Assembly (NCBI RefSeq): GCF_950295315.1
Contig: NC_080175.1
Span: 67,430,302 to 67,494,301, forward strand
DNA length: 64,000 nucleotides
From: Erinaceus europaeus
Taxonomy: Eukaryota > Chordata > Mammalia > Eulipotyphla > Erinaceidae
Direction: 5' to 3'
This document shows positions 32,096-42,782 of the stretch, one piece after another. The position numbers and the translations under genes were made by a program. Each line of letters begins with the position of its first letter. Position 1 is the first letter of the stretch. The notes under the pieces are model-generated. The model worked only from the letters and a program-made list of their open reading frames with translations. It was not told where the DNA came from and ran no database searches.

Positions 32096-32205
32096 GTTTA
32101 CGTTTTTTAAAAAAGGCCAATAATGGAGATAAAATAGTATACTAGAGTAATCAAGAAATCCAAAAGAAGACTGGAGAAATCGTGGAAATATGACAATAGA
32201 AAAAA

Positions 32206-32332
32206 TGGGCCAGGGTAGATAGAATAACGGTTATGCAGTGACTCTCATGCCTGAGACTCCAAAATCCCAGGTTCAATCCCCTGCACAACCATAAGCCAGA
32301 GCTGAGCAGCGCCCTAGTTTAAAAAAGAAAGA
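32206..32332 (+). mobile_element. SINE-III
   Basis: Full unit with B-box 'ggttcaatcccc' and A-rich end. Confidence 0.85.
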
Positions 32333-32334
32333 AA

Positions 32335-32470
32335 AGGGGCCAGGTGGGGTGCACCTGGTTAAGCACATACATTACAGTGCGCAATGACCCAGGTTCAAGC
32401 CCCTGGTCCCCACCTGCAGGGGGAAAGTTTCACAAGTGGTGAAACTCTAAATGGAAAGCAGAGAGCATCA
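32335..32470 (+). mobile_element. SINE-I, 3'-truncated
   Basis: Head and middle are intact up to 'acaagtggtgaaactc', then the sequence leaves the family without a body or tail, so a later deletion or rearrangement removed the 3' half. A T16-G10 run follows at about 32479-32504. Confidence 0.75.
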
Positions 32471-32504
32471 GACAGGTGTTTTTTTTTTTTTTTTGGGGGG
32501 GGGG

Positions 32505-32840
32505 CGGACACTGACTTTTGTAATGTGGCTCAAGCATGCTGTGAAATATTATTTAACTCTGAAGAGGAATAAAAGTTTTATAACTGCCACAACATGGATG
32601 AACACTGAAAAAATCATGTTCAGTGAAAAAAGCAGACACTTAAAAGCAAACTTATAAACATCTGTGTGTAACTGCACATTTGTGTATGTTTTCTTTTCTC
32701 TTGAGTTATACTTAGTAAATAAGTCACTGCATCACATGATAAGTTTTTTTTTTTTGAGGAACTGACAAATTGTTTTCCGAATTAGCTATTAAAGTTATTT
32801 TCCACCATCCAAAAAAAACACTTCTGTCAACGTCTGTTTT
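32505..32840. mobile_element. Rearranged old L1 pieces
   Basis: 32510-32690 reads as sense L1M 3' region ('caacatggatgaacactgaa' at 32589). 32690-32830 reads as antisense L1 ('gaggaactgacaaattgttt' at 32756). Neither fits the order of the surrounding L1M. Confidence 0.6.
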
Positions 32841-33227
32841 TTTTTATTAAGAGAGAAGTGATAGAAAGATCTGTTTTGCAATAGAAAATAAATCATATTA
32901 GCAGACTGAAAAAGAAAAATCATATGATCAACTCTGTAGATACAAGAAAATCACTTGGCAAAATTCAAAACCCATTCATCATAAACAAACATGGACTTTC
33001 TGCACACTGCAAACAGAAACATTCATGACTTGGTAAGGAGAATCTTTAGTGACTTCATTGGGGAAACTGAAGATCCTTCCTAGCCGACTGAATCCACATG
33101 GATCCCAGTCACTTTCAAAGCCAGCAACAAGCAGCTCCTGATGCTGTTGACTGGCTACAGAAGAAGGGCAAACGCTAGAAGTGACTTTCTAGCTTGTATC
33201 ACACTGAATGCTCTCCCATTCAAATGG

Positions 33228-33483
33228 CTGCACTACGAATCCGCTGCTCCTAGCGGCCATCTTTCCTCCATTGTTGTTGGGTAGGACAGAAAGGAATTGA
33301 GAAAAGAGGAAAAGACAGAGTGGGAGAGAAAGATAAACACCTACAGACCTCCTTTACCTCTTGTGAGGGGACCCCACACCCTGCTTCCCCCCACCCCTCC
33401 GCAGGTGGGGAGCCTGAGGCTTGAGCCCTTATCCTTGTGCTTCGCAGTATACGTGTTTAATCCGTGCGCTACTGCCCGGCCCC
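33228..33483 (-). mobile_element. SINE-II with partial module M, antisense
   Basis: Starts inside module M ('cactacgaatccgctgctcc'), has the body with a 20-bp extra near 33370, and the head 'cgctactgcccggcccc'. Confidence 0.75.
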
Positions 33484-33594
33484 CGATATACTTATATTCA
33501 TTATCATACTTGGAATCTTGATCAACAAAATACAATAAGAAAAAGAAATAAGTGATACACAAGTTGCGAATGAAGAAGAAACTGTATTTTCCCA

Positions 33595-33690
33595 GATAAC
33601 ATAATCATGATCACAACAGACTTTCATGTCTGAGGCACTAGAGGTCTCAGGTTCAATCCCCAGCTCCCTCATAAGCTAAAGTTGAGCAAA
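33595..33690 (+). mobile_element. SINE-III, diverged
   Basis: 'acagactttcatgtctgagg' and 'ggttcaatccccagctccct' in the L1M. Confidence 0.65.
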
Positions 33691-33829
33691 ATCATGTACA
33701 TGGAAATGATTAAGAAATCTCCAAAAAGCACTTCTAACTCCTGTGAGTTAGGAAGGCTACAGGAAATAATGTCAATATGCAAAGATCAATTGTGATATTA
33801 GCAACGGACAATAAGAGATGGGCATTTTA

Positions 33830-33930
33830 TGCAAACTGAGAGGTGGCTCAGTGAGTAGTGTACAAGGCTTATGTGTTAGACCCTGGGTTTGAGTGCCAGC
33901 TGTATGCCCTGTGCTAGAGTGGTGCTCTGT

Positions 33931-33962
<32 letters not shown>

Positions 33963-34018
33963 CTCCTTCTTTCTTGCTCATGTTCCTTCATTCTGACGTA
34001 TACACACAAAAATAAATA
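33830..34018 (+). mobile_element. SINE-VI with (TC)n
   Basis: 'gaggtggctcagtgagtagt', B-box 'gggtttgagtgcc', CT run 33936-33962, A/T-rich tail. Confidence 0.65.
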
Positions 34019-34827
34019 ATCAAATTAATAAATCTTTCTGTAAAAATGGGAATATTTAAATGTAATTTAAAACTCATCTCAAAAGGTATCTATATTTAAA
34101 GATAATTTTAAATGCATTTAATGTCAAATACAGCTAAACATAGCTTTATCCAAATATTTGCCCAAACTGTACAGCAAACAACAAAAGAATATTGAAAAAT
34201 ATTTAAGATGGTCTTCATAATTGGAGATATATACCATGTTTAATATCATCAATACGAAGATGTCAGTTTACTCTAAATTTACCTACAAATTTATGTCAAA
34301 TTACAGAAGGCTTTTTGTTTAGAAATGGGCAAGTTGATTATAAATTTTAAGTGAAAACAAAAAAAAGTAGTAAAAAAATAACAACAAAAAAGGTTTTAAA
34401 AAGAAGAAAGTTGGGGAAGATACACTTACCCACTTCAAGGTTGACTGCAAAGCTGTGATAATCAAGCTTATGGTACCAGAATAAGAAATTGATGGAACAG
34501 AATAAGAGTTCAAAGTTAGACCCATACACAAAGGATCATTCAGTTTTTCACCAAGATGCTGCAAAGTAACCAATAACTAAATAATTGTACTTTTTAAAAA
34601 GTTTGTGGAACAACTGTAAAACCATGAACCCTGACCCTTACATGGAATTCAAAATTTGCCTTCAAATGGGTGCAGGAATACAGTGTAAAGGCTGAAACAA
34701 TTTAAATTTCTTGAAGAAAATTGCTGTGACTTTTAATTAAACAAAAACTTTTGTAGGACACAAAAAAGCCTGAGCCAAAAAGAAAGGATTTAAATTGGAT
34801 GGTCATCTGGACAAAAACCTTTTTCTC

Positions 34828-35300
34828 TTGTGCCTGGGGTGGTACATAGAACTCATAGATGTGAGGGTAGGGAGGTAGCACAGTGGGTTAAGTGCACGTG
34901 GCGTGAAGCACAAGGACTGGGGTAAAGATCCTGGTTGGAGTCCCAGGCTCCCCAACTACAGGGGAGTCGCTTCACAGACAGTGAAGCAGGTCTGCAGGTG
35001 TCTATTTTTCTCTCCCCCTCTCTGTCTTACCCTCCTCTCTCCATTTCTCTCTGTCCTATCCCACAACGACACATCAAAAACAACAACAATAAAAACAACA
35101 ACAATAAAAAGGGCAACAAAAAGGGAAAATAAAATAATTTTTTAAATGTTATTATTAAAAAAAAAAAACTCAGATGTGAAGTCCCAAGTTCCATCCCTGA
35201 CACTGAATATGCCAGAGTTATGTTTTGGTTCTCTCTGGGTGTCTCTCTCTGTTTCTCTTTCTCTCTCTCTTTCTTTCAAAGTAAAAATAATAGTAGTAAC
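34828..35300 (+). mobile_element. Older SINE (IV/V-like) hosting a SINE-II
   Basis: 'gcctggggtggtacatagaa' before, and 'gaagtcccaagttccatccc' after, the nested copy form one element ending in a CT-rich run and A-rich tail. Confidence 0.55.
34867..35160 (+). mobile_element. SINE-II, nested
   Basis: Complete sense copy. Flanks 'actcatagatgtgag' / 'actcagatgtgaag' are the worn duplication. Confidence 0.85.
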
Positions 35301-35482
35301 AAAAGAAAGGGGGAAACATTTTTTGTTTTTAAATTGATGACTTAATAAAATAAAATTCAAACTATTGATTTTGACAAAATATTTGCAAAATATCAATATA
35401 ATCTTTAAAGAATTTCTACCCAGAACATGTAACAGCTAATAAATATAAACAGTTGATGAAAAATGTATCATAGATTTGAGAA

Positions 35483-35613
35483 GGGGCCAGGTGGTGGTGT
35501 ACCTGGTAGAGCACATATGTTGCCATGTGCAAAGGACCTGGGTGCAAGCCCCTGGCTTGACCTACGGGGTGGGGGAGGGGGAGGCTTCACAAGCCAGGAG
35601 CAGTACTGCAGGG

Positions 35614-35656
<43 letters not shown>

Positions 35657-35690
35657 TCACTATCAAAAAAGATCAAATAGGAAAATCAAC
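35483..35690 (+). mobile_element. SINE-I with internal (TG)n
   Basis: Head 'ggccaggtggtggtgtacct'; the CT body is replaced by (TG)n at 35616-35655. Confidence 0.75.
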
Positions 35691-35734
35691 TAAAAGTTTA
35701 AATAAATTAATTAATTAATATATTTGACAACCAG

Positions 35735-35930
35735 CAGGATATCTCACCTGGGAAACACCTGACTGGTCACATACTACCTGGGGTCGAGCCTGTCCCCCAG
35801 CACAATGGGCAAGTTTGGTGCTATTGTGTCTTTCCATCTCTTCTTCTGTTTCCCTCTCTCTCTCTCTAAAATAATGGACCTGGAGCACTGAAGACCCAGT
35901 AATGATGAGAGAGAAAGACAGAGACAGAGA
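35735..35930 (+). mobile_element. SINE-VI-like
   Basis: 'aggatatctcacctgggaaa', B-box-like 'ggggtcgagcctg', CT-rich end. Confidence 0.5.
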
Positions 35931-36285
35931 GATTTGAGCAAACATGCCACCAAATAAGCTACCTGAATGGCAAATAAACCCAGGAAATATTGCTCAATAT
36001 CCAAATCTACTGGTCATTTGGGAAGTAAAATTTGAAACCATGATGATATGGGCATTGTATTCTATAAGGAAGGTGACAATTTCAAAATTGACATTACCTC
36101 ATGAAAAAGCAGCATGATTCAGTAATACCACTCTTTGCCATTTATCCAAAAGACGGCCAAACACTAGTTAGAAGGAACATATGCACTCCTATGTTCACAG
36201 CTATATTATTCACAATAGCCAAAGAGTGGGAGCCGCCTAAATGCCCATCAACAAGTAATTGGATAAAGAAGTTATAGGATTAAAC

Positions 36286-36390
36286 AAGGGCAACAAAAGG
36301 GGAAAAAATGGCCTCCAGGAGCAATGGATTCATAGTGCAGGCACCTAGCCCCAGCAATAACCCTGGAGGCAAAAAAAAAAAAAAAAAAAA
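36286..36390 (+). mobile_element. SINE-II+M 3' fragment
   Basis: Starts at 'aacaagggcaacaaaagggg', contains the whole module M and an A-tail. The 5' ~220 bases are absent. Confidence 0.8.
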
Positions 36391-36440
36391 GATGAGATCG
36401 TGTAGTGTGGGGAAAAATGTATAGAACTGGAGGTGATTAT

Positions 36441-36760
36441 CAGGTTCCAGGTGTCATCAGGATGCCGGCCAGACTTCCCTGGATTGAAGACACCACCAAT
36501 GTGTCCTGGAGCTCAGCTTCCCCAGAGACCCATCCTACTAGGGAAAGAGAGAGGCAGACTGGGAGTATGGACCGACCAGTCAACGCCCATGTTCAGCGAG
36601 GAAGCAATTACAGAAGCCAGACCTTCTACCTTCTGCAACCCTCAATGACCCTGGGTCCATGCTCCCAGAGGGATAGAGAATGGGAAAGCTGTCGGGGGAG
36701 GGGGTGGGATATGGAGATTGGGCGGTGGGAAAATAAATAAATAAAAAAAAAAAAAAAAAA
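36441..36760 (+). mobile_element. X-element with early 3' end
   Basis: The 320-bp insertion is flanked by a perfect 18-bp duplication agaactggaggtgattat (36423-36440, 36761-36778). Its A-tail follows 'gggcggtggga', about 60 bases upstream of the usual X-element end, so the source RNA was polyadenylated early or internally primed. Confidence 0.9.
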
Positions 36761-36975
36761 AGAACTGGAGGTGATTATGCTGAGCGAAGTGAAGAGGTGA
36801 AGGACAGCTACTGGATGGTTTGCTCATATGTGGACTACAAATGGCTAAAGCAATGAACTTGTAAAAAAAAAAGTTGTAATCAAACTGCCACGCACTCAGA
36901 CTTTGTGAGGACTCTGGTGGCTATCAGAGGGAAAGTGGGGCACAGAACTGTGATGGACAGTGTAGTAGTTTACAC

Positions 36976-37165
36976 ATAACCAGGTATGGACGGTTGGGTG
37001 CAAACATTATATTGTGCAAGCTCCAGGATTCAAGCCCCAGTCCCCAGCTCCTGCAGGTGGGAAACTTCATAAGCAGTGAAGCAGGTCTGCAGGTGTCTCT
37101 CTCCCTCTCTATGTCCCCCTGCCTCTTAGTTTCTCTCTGTCCTTAAAAGAGAGAGAGAAAATATA
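36976..37165 (+). mobile_element. SINE-I
   Basis: B-box 'ggattcaagcccc', middle, CT body, GA-rich end. Confidence 0.75.
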
Positions 37166-37167
37166 GC

Positions 37168-38060
37168 AGATGAGATTTGGGGTCTCCATTTTGGAAAAAA
37201 CGAATAGGTCTATTTTAGGTATATTCCAAGGGGCCCATGACTTTACTAATCTGCTATATTCTTGCCTTTAGGTTCTTGTTATTCAACAGTTTATTCTGCT
37301 TTGTATCTTAATGCTTTTTCAGCCACTAAGTTGTATGTGCTACCATGACTCCAACCTGACTTCCCTGGGCAGATGACCCCATCAATGTCTCCTGGGACCC
37401 CACCTCTCCAGACCCTGCCCCACTAGGGAAAGACAGAGACAAATTGGGAGTACGGATAGACCTGTCAACACCCATGTCCAGTGAAGAAGTGATTATAGAA
37501 TCCAGACTTCCACCGTCTGCACCCCATAATGATCCTGGGTCCGTACTCCCAAAGGGATAAAGAATAGGAAAGCTTTCAAGGGAGGGGAGGTGATACAGAA
37601 CTCTGGTAGTGGGAATTGTATGAAATTGTATCCCTCTTTTTTATTATAATTTTTTTCCTCTTTTGTTACCCTTGTTTATTGTTACCTTGTTTACTGTTAT
37701 TATTGCTATTGCTGCCATTGTTGTTGGATAGGACAGAGAGAAATGGAGAGAGGAGGGGAAGATGGAGAGGGGAAGAGAAAGATACACACCTGCTCCACAG
37801 CCTGTGATGCAACTCCCCCTGCAGGTGGGAAACTGGGGGCTCAAAGTGGGATCCTTACTCCCCCTTGCGCTTCATGTCATGTGCGCTTAACCCGCTGCGG
37901 GTTTTGTTGATATTTTTAGTTTATACACAAATTTAAAAAAAAAGAAGCCACTAGTTAATTTGTCCACCAAGTCCGAGCAATAAATGGTGGGGGGAAAAAA
38001 AAACTGTATCCCTAGAATCTTATAATTTTGTAAACCACTGTTAAATCACTAATTATAAAA
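37168..38060 (+). mobile_element. X-element, older, with nested SINE and a second 3' end
   Basis: 'tttaggtatattccaagggg' (37213) to 'gaactctggtagtgggaatt' (37598), then a nested SINE-II, then the X 3' end up to about 37945. A further X 3'-end piece ('cttataattttgtaaaccac') lies at 38003-38058. Confidence 0.7.
37638..37905 (-). mobile_element. SINE-II, antisense, nested in the X-element
   Basis: Tail at left, head cut short at 'cttaacccgctgcg'. Confidence 0.8.
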
Positions 38061-38074
38061 GGTAATAGTTTCAA

Positions 38075-38352
38075 TTGGGAGTTGGGCAGTAGCGCAGCGG
38101 GTTAAGCGCATGTGGCACAAAGCGGAAGGACCAGAGTAAGGATCCCCGTTCGAGCCCCTGGCTCCCCACCTGCAGGGGAGTCGCTTCACAGGTGGTGAAG
38201 CAGGCCTACAAGTGTCTATCTTTCTCTCCCGGTCTCTGTCTTCCCCTCCTCTCTCCATTTCTCTCTGTCCTAACCAACAACGACGACACCAATAACAGAA
38301 ATAACTACAACAAGGGCAACAAAAGGGAATAAATAAATAAATAAAATTTTTA
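38075..38352 (+). mobile_element. SINE-II
   Basis: Complete sense copy; 'aaaggtaata' at both sides is the target duplication. Confidence 0.88.
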
Positions 38353-38424
38353 AAAAAGGTAATAATACTCTATATTAACAAAAGTGTGAAACAACTGGAA
38401 ATCTCACACATTGCTGGTAGAAAT

Positions 38425-38577
38425 CTCAGGGGCATAAAATCTCACAATTATACACAGCCAATATGATTTTTTTAAAAATGTTTAAGTTATTTATTTAAGT
38501 TGAGAGATCACAGCCCTGCTGAGCTCTGGCTGATGGTAGTGTGTGGCCTCAGAGCCTAAGGCACTGAAAAGCACACT
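38425..38577 (-). repeat. Inverted copy of 39245-39432 inserted in the L1M
   Basis: The L1M reads up to 38424 and resumes at 38578 ('ttttggtgaagtgattggca'). The block between is the reverse complement of the SINE-III 3' part plus its non-SINE flank at 39245-39432. The non-SINE part (~65 bp, e.g. 'ggctgtgtataattgtgaga') differs by about three changes. Two internal gaps lie in the SINE part, one between short 'ccaca' repeats. Because this block interrupts the L1M, it is the derived copy. Confidence 0.8.
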
Positions 38578-38620
38578 CATTTTGGTGAAGTGATTGGCAG
38601 TCAATCTAAATGTCAGACTT

Positions 38621-38738
38621 TAGGGCCAGGGAAAATAGCATCATGGTTACACAACAGACTTTCATGCCCAAAATACCAGAGGTACTAGGTTCAAGCCCCA
38701 GCACCACCATAAGTCATAATTGAGCTGGAAAAAAAAAA
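38621..38738 (+). mobile_element. SINE-III
   Basis: 'aatagcatcatggttacaca', B-box 'ggttcaagcccc'. Flanked by 'gtcagactt' on both sides. Confidence 0.82.
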
Positions 38739-39207
38739 GTCAGACTTTGACTATATAACTAGCAATATCACTTGTAAATATTTACTCAAGAAACATAAAA
38801 CATTCACAAAAAAATGGGCATAAATAGTCATAGCAGCTCCAAGATAATCAACATTTGGAAGGCTGCCAAATGAGCACTAGCAAAGGAATGAACAAATTCG
38901 GTTTATCTGTTCAATATGAGGCCACCGAGCGAACAGAAATGAACAAGTGATAACACGCTGTGACAGTGGTGAATCTCAAAAACATCACGCTGGGCAAAAG
39001 GGCTTATGGGACATTCTAGAAAAGGTAGAGGAAATCTAGATTCAGTTGCAAAAACCAGGTGGGTATTTACTGTGAGGCTGTGTGAGTGAGGTGGAGTAAA
39101 AGGGAATTTACTAGAATGACAAGGGTATTCTCTCGTGATTTAAGTAATTTCATGGGTGTGTTTATGTGTCAAAAGTCTTGAAGATGTACACTTAAAATAG
39201 ATTACAC

Positions 39208-39475
39208 TGGGCCTGGGGAGATGACACAGTGTTTACGCAAAAAACTTTTCATTGCCTTAGGCTCTGAGGCCACAGGTTCAATCCCACACACTACCATCAG
39301 CCAGAACTGAGCAGGGCTCTGATCTCTCCCCTCCCTCCCCCTTGTATCTCTCTCCTTAAAATAAATAACTTAAACATTTTTTAAAAATCATATTGGCTGT
39401 GTATAATTGTGAGATTTTATGCCTCTGAGATTTTATAACTGTGTAAAACTCTGTTAAGTCACTACTAAAAAAAAC
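39208..39475 (+). mobile_element. SINE-III followed by an X-element 3' fragment (donor of the inverted copy)
   Basis: SINE-III at 39208-39385 ('gagatgacacagtgtttacg', 'ggttcaatcccacacactac'), then 39388-39475, which looks like an X-element 3' end ('ctctgttaagtcactactaa'). Confidence 0.7.
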
Positions 39476-40304
39476 CAAGAAAGTAGATGTGTTTCTATTA
39501 TGTGTAAACATGCTTCAAGCAAGCTGACTTCATTCTTTTTCTTTTTCTTTTTTTTCTTTTTAATTTCACAGAATGCAATGTCTTTAGAGACTGTGCTGGG
39601 ATGTTTCCTCCTGGGAGCGGCTGTCTCTTTTCCCCACTTCTCCACCCTTGGAATCTGCCTCCCTCCAGGGCTTGGGTCCCAGTCACCTTTCATCTGCCGA
39701 TCTCCAAATATTTGTGGAGGTCTTTATCAATAGGCTCCTTCACCCACCCGCCCCCAACCCGGCTCCCCCCTCCAGGTTAAACATTGCTAGCCCTTCAGTC
39801 CTTCTTGTTGGGTGTTGCTTCTACCCTTGAGAAAAGTGGAACTGGTGAAAGCGTGCAGAAGAGAGCATTCCCCAAACATAAAGAAGGTATTCAAAGGGCT
39901 CGACGACCCAAGAAGGCAAACACAGGAGGTATTTGCAGTGGAGGGATGAGCAGGCATCCAGCCTGGCCGAGACCTGGCTTCCTCCTGGCGGGAAAAGGCT
40001 AGGAGGGGTGCGGTGTGACTCACTCCACTGTGCTCCCCTGCAGTACTGGTCACAGAACTCCCTTCAAAGCGCTTCCTGGGCTGGACACATCAGGGTACTA
40101 GGAGCTCAGTGTTTCCTCATACTTGAACAATTTCTCCTTTCAGACCTCCTGGACTTGGTGAAGAGTCCTGTCTTTAAAAGCAGGCTTTCACATTTCATTT
40201 AGTCTGCTGCTGGCTCTTCCCTTTACTGGTTCTCTAGGCTCAGCTATGTCAGGATTGTTAAATTTGGACAGATTCTTAATTTGTTGTTGGTTCTTCTTTT
40301 CTTT
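39476..40304. other. Repeat-poor segment with a splice-acceptor-like motif
   Basis: A long T-rich run ends in 'aatttcacag' at about 39571, a good 3' splice-site match, followed by a 77-codon frame (39500-39733) with no recognised domain. No matching donor was identified. Otherwise unassigned, somewhat GC-rich. Confidence 0.35.
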
Positions 40305-40470
40305 CCTTTTTGTTCTTTCCTTTCTTTTTCTCTTTCTTCCTTCCTTCTTTCTTCCTGCTCCCTTTCTTCCTTCTTCCTTTCCTTCCTTCCCTCCTTCCTT
40401 CCCTCCCTCCCTCCTTCCTTCCTTCCTTCCTTCCTTCCTTCCTTCCTTCCTTCCTTCCTTCCTTCCTTTC
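40305..40470. repeat. (TTCC)n tract
   Basis: Imperfect pyrimidine DNA leading to a near-perfect TTCC array at 40405-40467. Confidence 0.92.
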
Positions 40471-40519
40471 TGTATGTGACTTCATGGCCTCACTCATGTA
40501 TGATTCCATCTCTCCTAGA

Positions 40520-40706
40520 CCAACTTTTTCATTCTTTTTGTTTCAAATGTGAGAGAGTAAAGGAGAGCAGAAGATAGGAGGAAGAGAGGGAAAAATAACA
40601 CAACACTGCTCCACCATCCATGGAGCTTCCTCCCAGAGCCATGGTGCTGCTATGTGGTACCAGTGCTGGAGCCCAGGGCTACACACCTTGGAAGGCCTGT
40701 CCCCTA
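40520..40706 (-). mobile_element. Decayed SINE, antisense
   Basis: 'ctgctccaccatccatggag' (40606) and GA-rich start suggest an old SINE-I relative. Confidence 0.5.
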
Positions 40707-40721
40707 ATTTATGAGGTGTCT

Positions 40722-40862
40722 CTCCACTCTCTTAGTTTCCTCGCCTGTAAAATAAGCACAGCAGTTGTCATAGCTTCGAAGTGTCGCTATGATACTTAAT
40801 TGTATCAATACATGTGAAATGTTTTGGATATTTCCTGACATGCGTAGCAAGCCCTTTCTGTG
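40722..40862 (+). mobile_element. MIR
   Basis: 'cttagtttcctcgcctgtaa' (40731) and 'caatacatgtgaaatgtttt' (40805) follow the MIR core and 3' pattern. Confidence 0.65.
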
Positions 40863-41088
40863 TTTCCTGCTCTTATGGACCCTAGGATAAAGAGGAAAAT
40901 CCTATATGCTAAAGAAAAGCTAATCTGTTATTTATAAAGTAGGATAGAGAGAGAAATCGGCTTGCAGTGGCATTTCCATTGGCAGCACTAGCATGTAGAA
41001 GGTAGGGGAATAGTTTTGAACTGAAAATCCTATGTCCACTGACTATCTGGTTTATTTGTCTGAATGAAATTTGGTCGTGCTGCAAAAA

Positions 41089-41385
41089 TGCATTCCCGGG
41101 AGTGGAGCGGTAGCGCAGTGGGTTAAGCTCACACGGCGCAAAGCACAAGGACCCATGCAAGGATCCCAGTTCGACTCCCACCTGCAGGGGAGTCACTTCA
41201 AAGGCGGTGAAGCAGGTCTGCAGGTGTCAATCTTTTTCTCCCCCTCTCTGTCTTCCCCTCCTCTCTCCATTCCTTTCTGTCCCAGCCAACAACAACAACA
41301 TCAATAACAACAAGAATAATAACTATAACAATAAAACAAGGGCAGCAAAAGACAATAAATAAATACATACATACATAAATAAATA
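41089..41385 (+). mobile_element. SINE-II
   Basis: Head 'gagcggtagcgcagtgggtt', shortened middle, full CAA-rich tail, (CATA)n end. Flanks 'aatgcattc' / 'aatgtattc'. Confidence 0.87.
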
Positions 41386-41904
41386 TATTTTTTTAATGTA
41401 TTCTTGGCCCATAGAGTACCTTGGAGACTCCCAGTTTTGGCTGGTAGAGGGCCATGAACCAAGACTTCTGGTCTACCTTCCCTCCCCAGCACTGACTGTC
41501 TTTCATTTGCATTCCTCACACACTACATAGGGCCACTCCTTCTCCTGACCCATCCTCCTCAGTTCTTTCTGTTTACATTGCAATTATCCCCGCACCAGGG
41601 AGCCAGAAAGGGTCTCACATTCTCTCTAAGTTAATGAAGTTTTTCTCCCAATTTTGTCAGGTTTGTTTTAGGTCTCAACACATTTCTGACTAGGGGCAGA
41701 GGGGAAAAAAAAAAAAGGATTAATTAGGCCTATTTCAGCTCTAAAGAAATGTAGGAAAAAAATTCTAGAAAATATCAAAACCAGAAAAGATTTTTCCTCT
41801 TTCATAAGGAACTCTACCCCCACCCCAACCCAGGACTTTGATCTGACTTTTAAACTCCTGTTTATATTTTTAAAAATGGATTTCATGCAACTGGAAAGTT
41901 ATTT
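41386..41904. other. Unassigned DNA
   Basis: No feature recognised. Confidence 0.4.
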
Positions 41905-42135
41905 ATCTCTTTATTTAGGTAGTTTAATGCTTTACAGTGCAATCATTGATATATGCATCCAATTTTATTATATAGTAGACCCCCAGAGTTTTCTTCTTAT
42001 CCACCTTCTCCCTCCCTCCCCAGAGTCCTTTGCTTTGGTGCAATATACCATGTCCAATCCATGTTTTCACTTTATTAAGTCCTGCTAATAAGTGAGATCA
42101 TTTTATTTTGTAACTTGCATTATTTTTTTCATAGC
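41905..42135 (-). mobile_element. L1 3' UTR, older, antisense
   Basis: 'gtagtttaatgctttacagt' (41919), 'agtcctttgctttggtgcaa' (42025), 'taataagtgagatcatttta' (42087) in the order of the L1 3' UTR at 27.8 kb. Confidence 0.65.
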
Positions 42136-42690
42136 TACCCTATTCATTGACTCAACTAATACAAATTCTAAAAAAAAAAAAAATCACTTCATTACTGTCA
42201 GAGATTACAAAGCACTGATCTCTCTGATTTTGTAAAAAAAAAACCTAAAATTTGAAATGTTAGATTTCTTTGTAGAGGATGGAGGTTTAAAAAAAAAAAC
42301 TCTTTAAAGCCTGCTTGCCAAAAAATTTATATCTGAATTGTTTTTCATGCCAATTTAAGGGAGAAAAATTCTGTGCTGGATTCATTTTTGCTTGACTCAT
42401 CAAATTGTCTTTCTAAAAGTTGTTTGATGTTCTGCTAGTTTTTCAGCCCTTTAAAACATTTCGGTGTCTTCTCTACCCCCCCCCCCCCCCATTAAAGACT
42501 TCTTGCTCCCTTTGTGAGAGTTACTCTAATGTGTGCCTCCTGTAGTTAATCCACACTTCCCAGAGGGAAGAATTGTTTGAATGAATTCCTTCTTACCTCA
42601 GGAACCCTCCTAGAGTACTTGTCTGGAGCTCTTGTTCTTAGAATTCTTTCAAGTTAATGCCTACGTTTCCTTTGTCTAGATAAAGAAACC
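42136..42690. other. Unassigned AT-rich DNA
   Basis: No feature recognised apart from A-runs and a C-run of about 16 at 42475-42490. Confidence 0.4.
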
Positions 42691-42782
42691 TTTTCTTTCT
42701 ACCCCCCTTTTCTTCTTTCTCTTTTTTTTTCTTTCTTCCTTCTATCCTTCCTTCTTCCTTCCTTCCTCCCTCCTTTCCCCCC
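42691..42782. repeat. Pyrimidine-rich tract
   Basis: CTTT/CTTC/TTCC mixture ending in a C-run. Confidence 0.85.

Larger units (their letters stand above)
36085..36975 (+). mobile_element. Younger L1 ORF2-end/3' segment, sense, with two nested insertions
   Basis: 'ctatattattcacaatagcc' (36202), 'taaatgcccatcaacaagta' (36238), and after the insertions 'ctcatatgtggactacaaat' (36822), in L1 order. It interrupts the L1M fossil. Confidence 0.7.
28700..39207 (+). mobile_element. Fossil L1M-type LINE, sense, shattered by younger insertions
   Basis: Pieces appear in the order of an old mammalian L1: ORF1-like and inter-ORF parts at 28750-29170, 29698-30050, 30777-30911, 31048-31150, 31500-31560 and 32096-32205; ORF2 parts at 32880-33000, 33484-33605, 33690-33830, 34020-34850, 35330-35482 and 35925-36080; late ORF2 and 3' end at 38358-38424, 38578-38620 and 38740-39207 (closing with 'gatgtacacttaaaataga'). 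The first part of ORF2 is not seen. No frame is open. Intervals between pieces are SINEs, X-elements, another L1 and simple tracts, so this one fossil dates them as younger. Confidence 0.7.

Noticed and set aside
40276..40577. Lys/Arg/Glu/Gly-rich or Ser/Phe/Leu-rich frames over (TTCC)n
   Set aside because: Translation of a microsatellite; similar artefacts occur at 6.1, 19.4, 31.3 and 56.3 kb.
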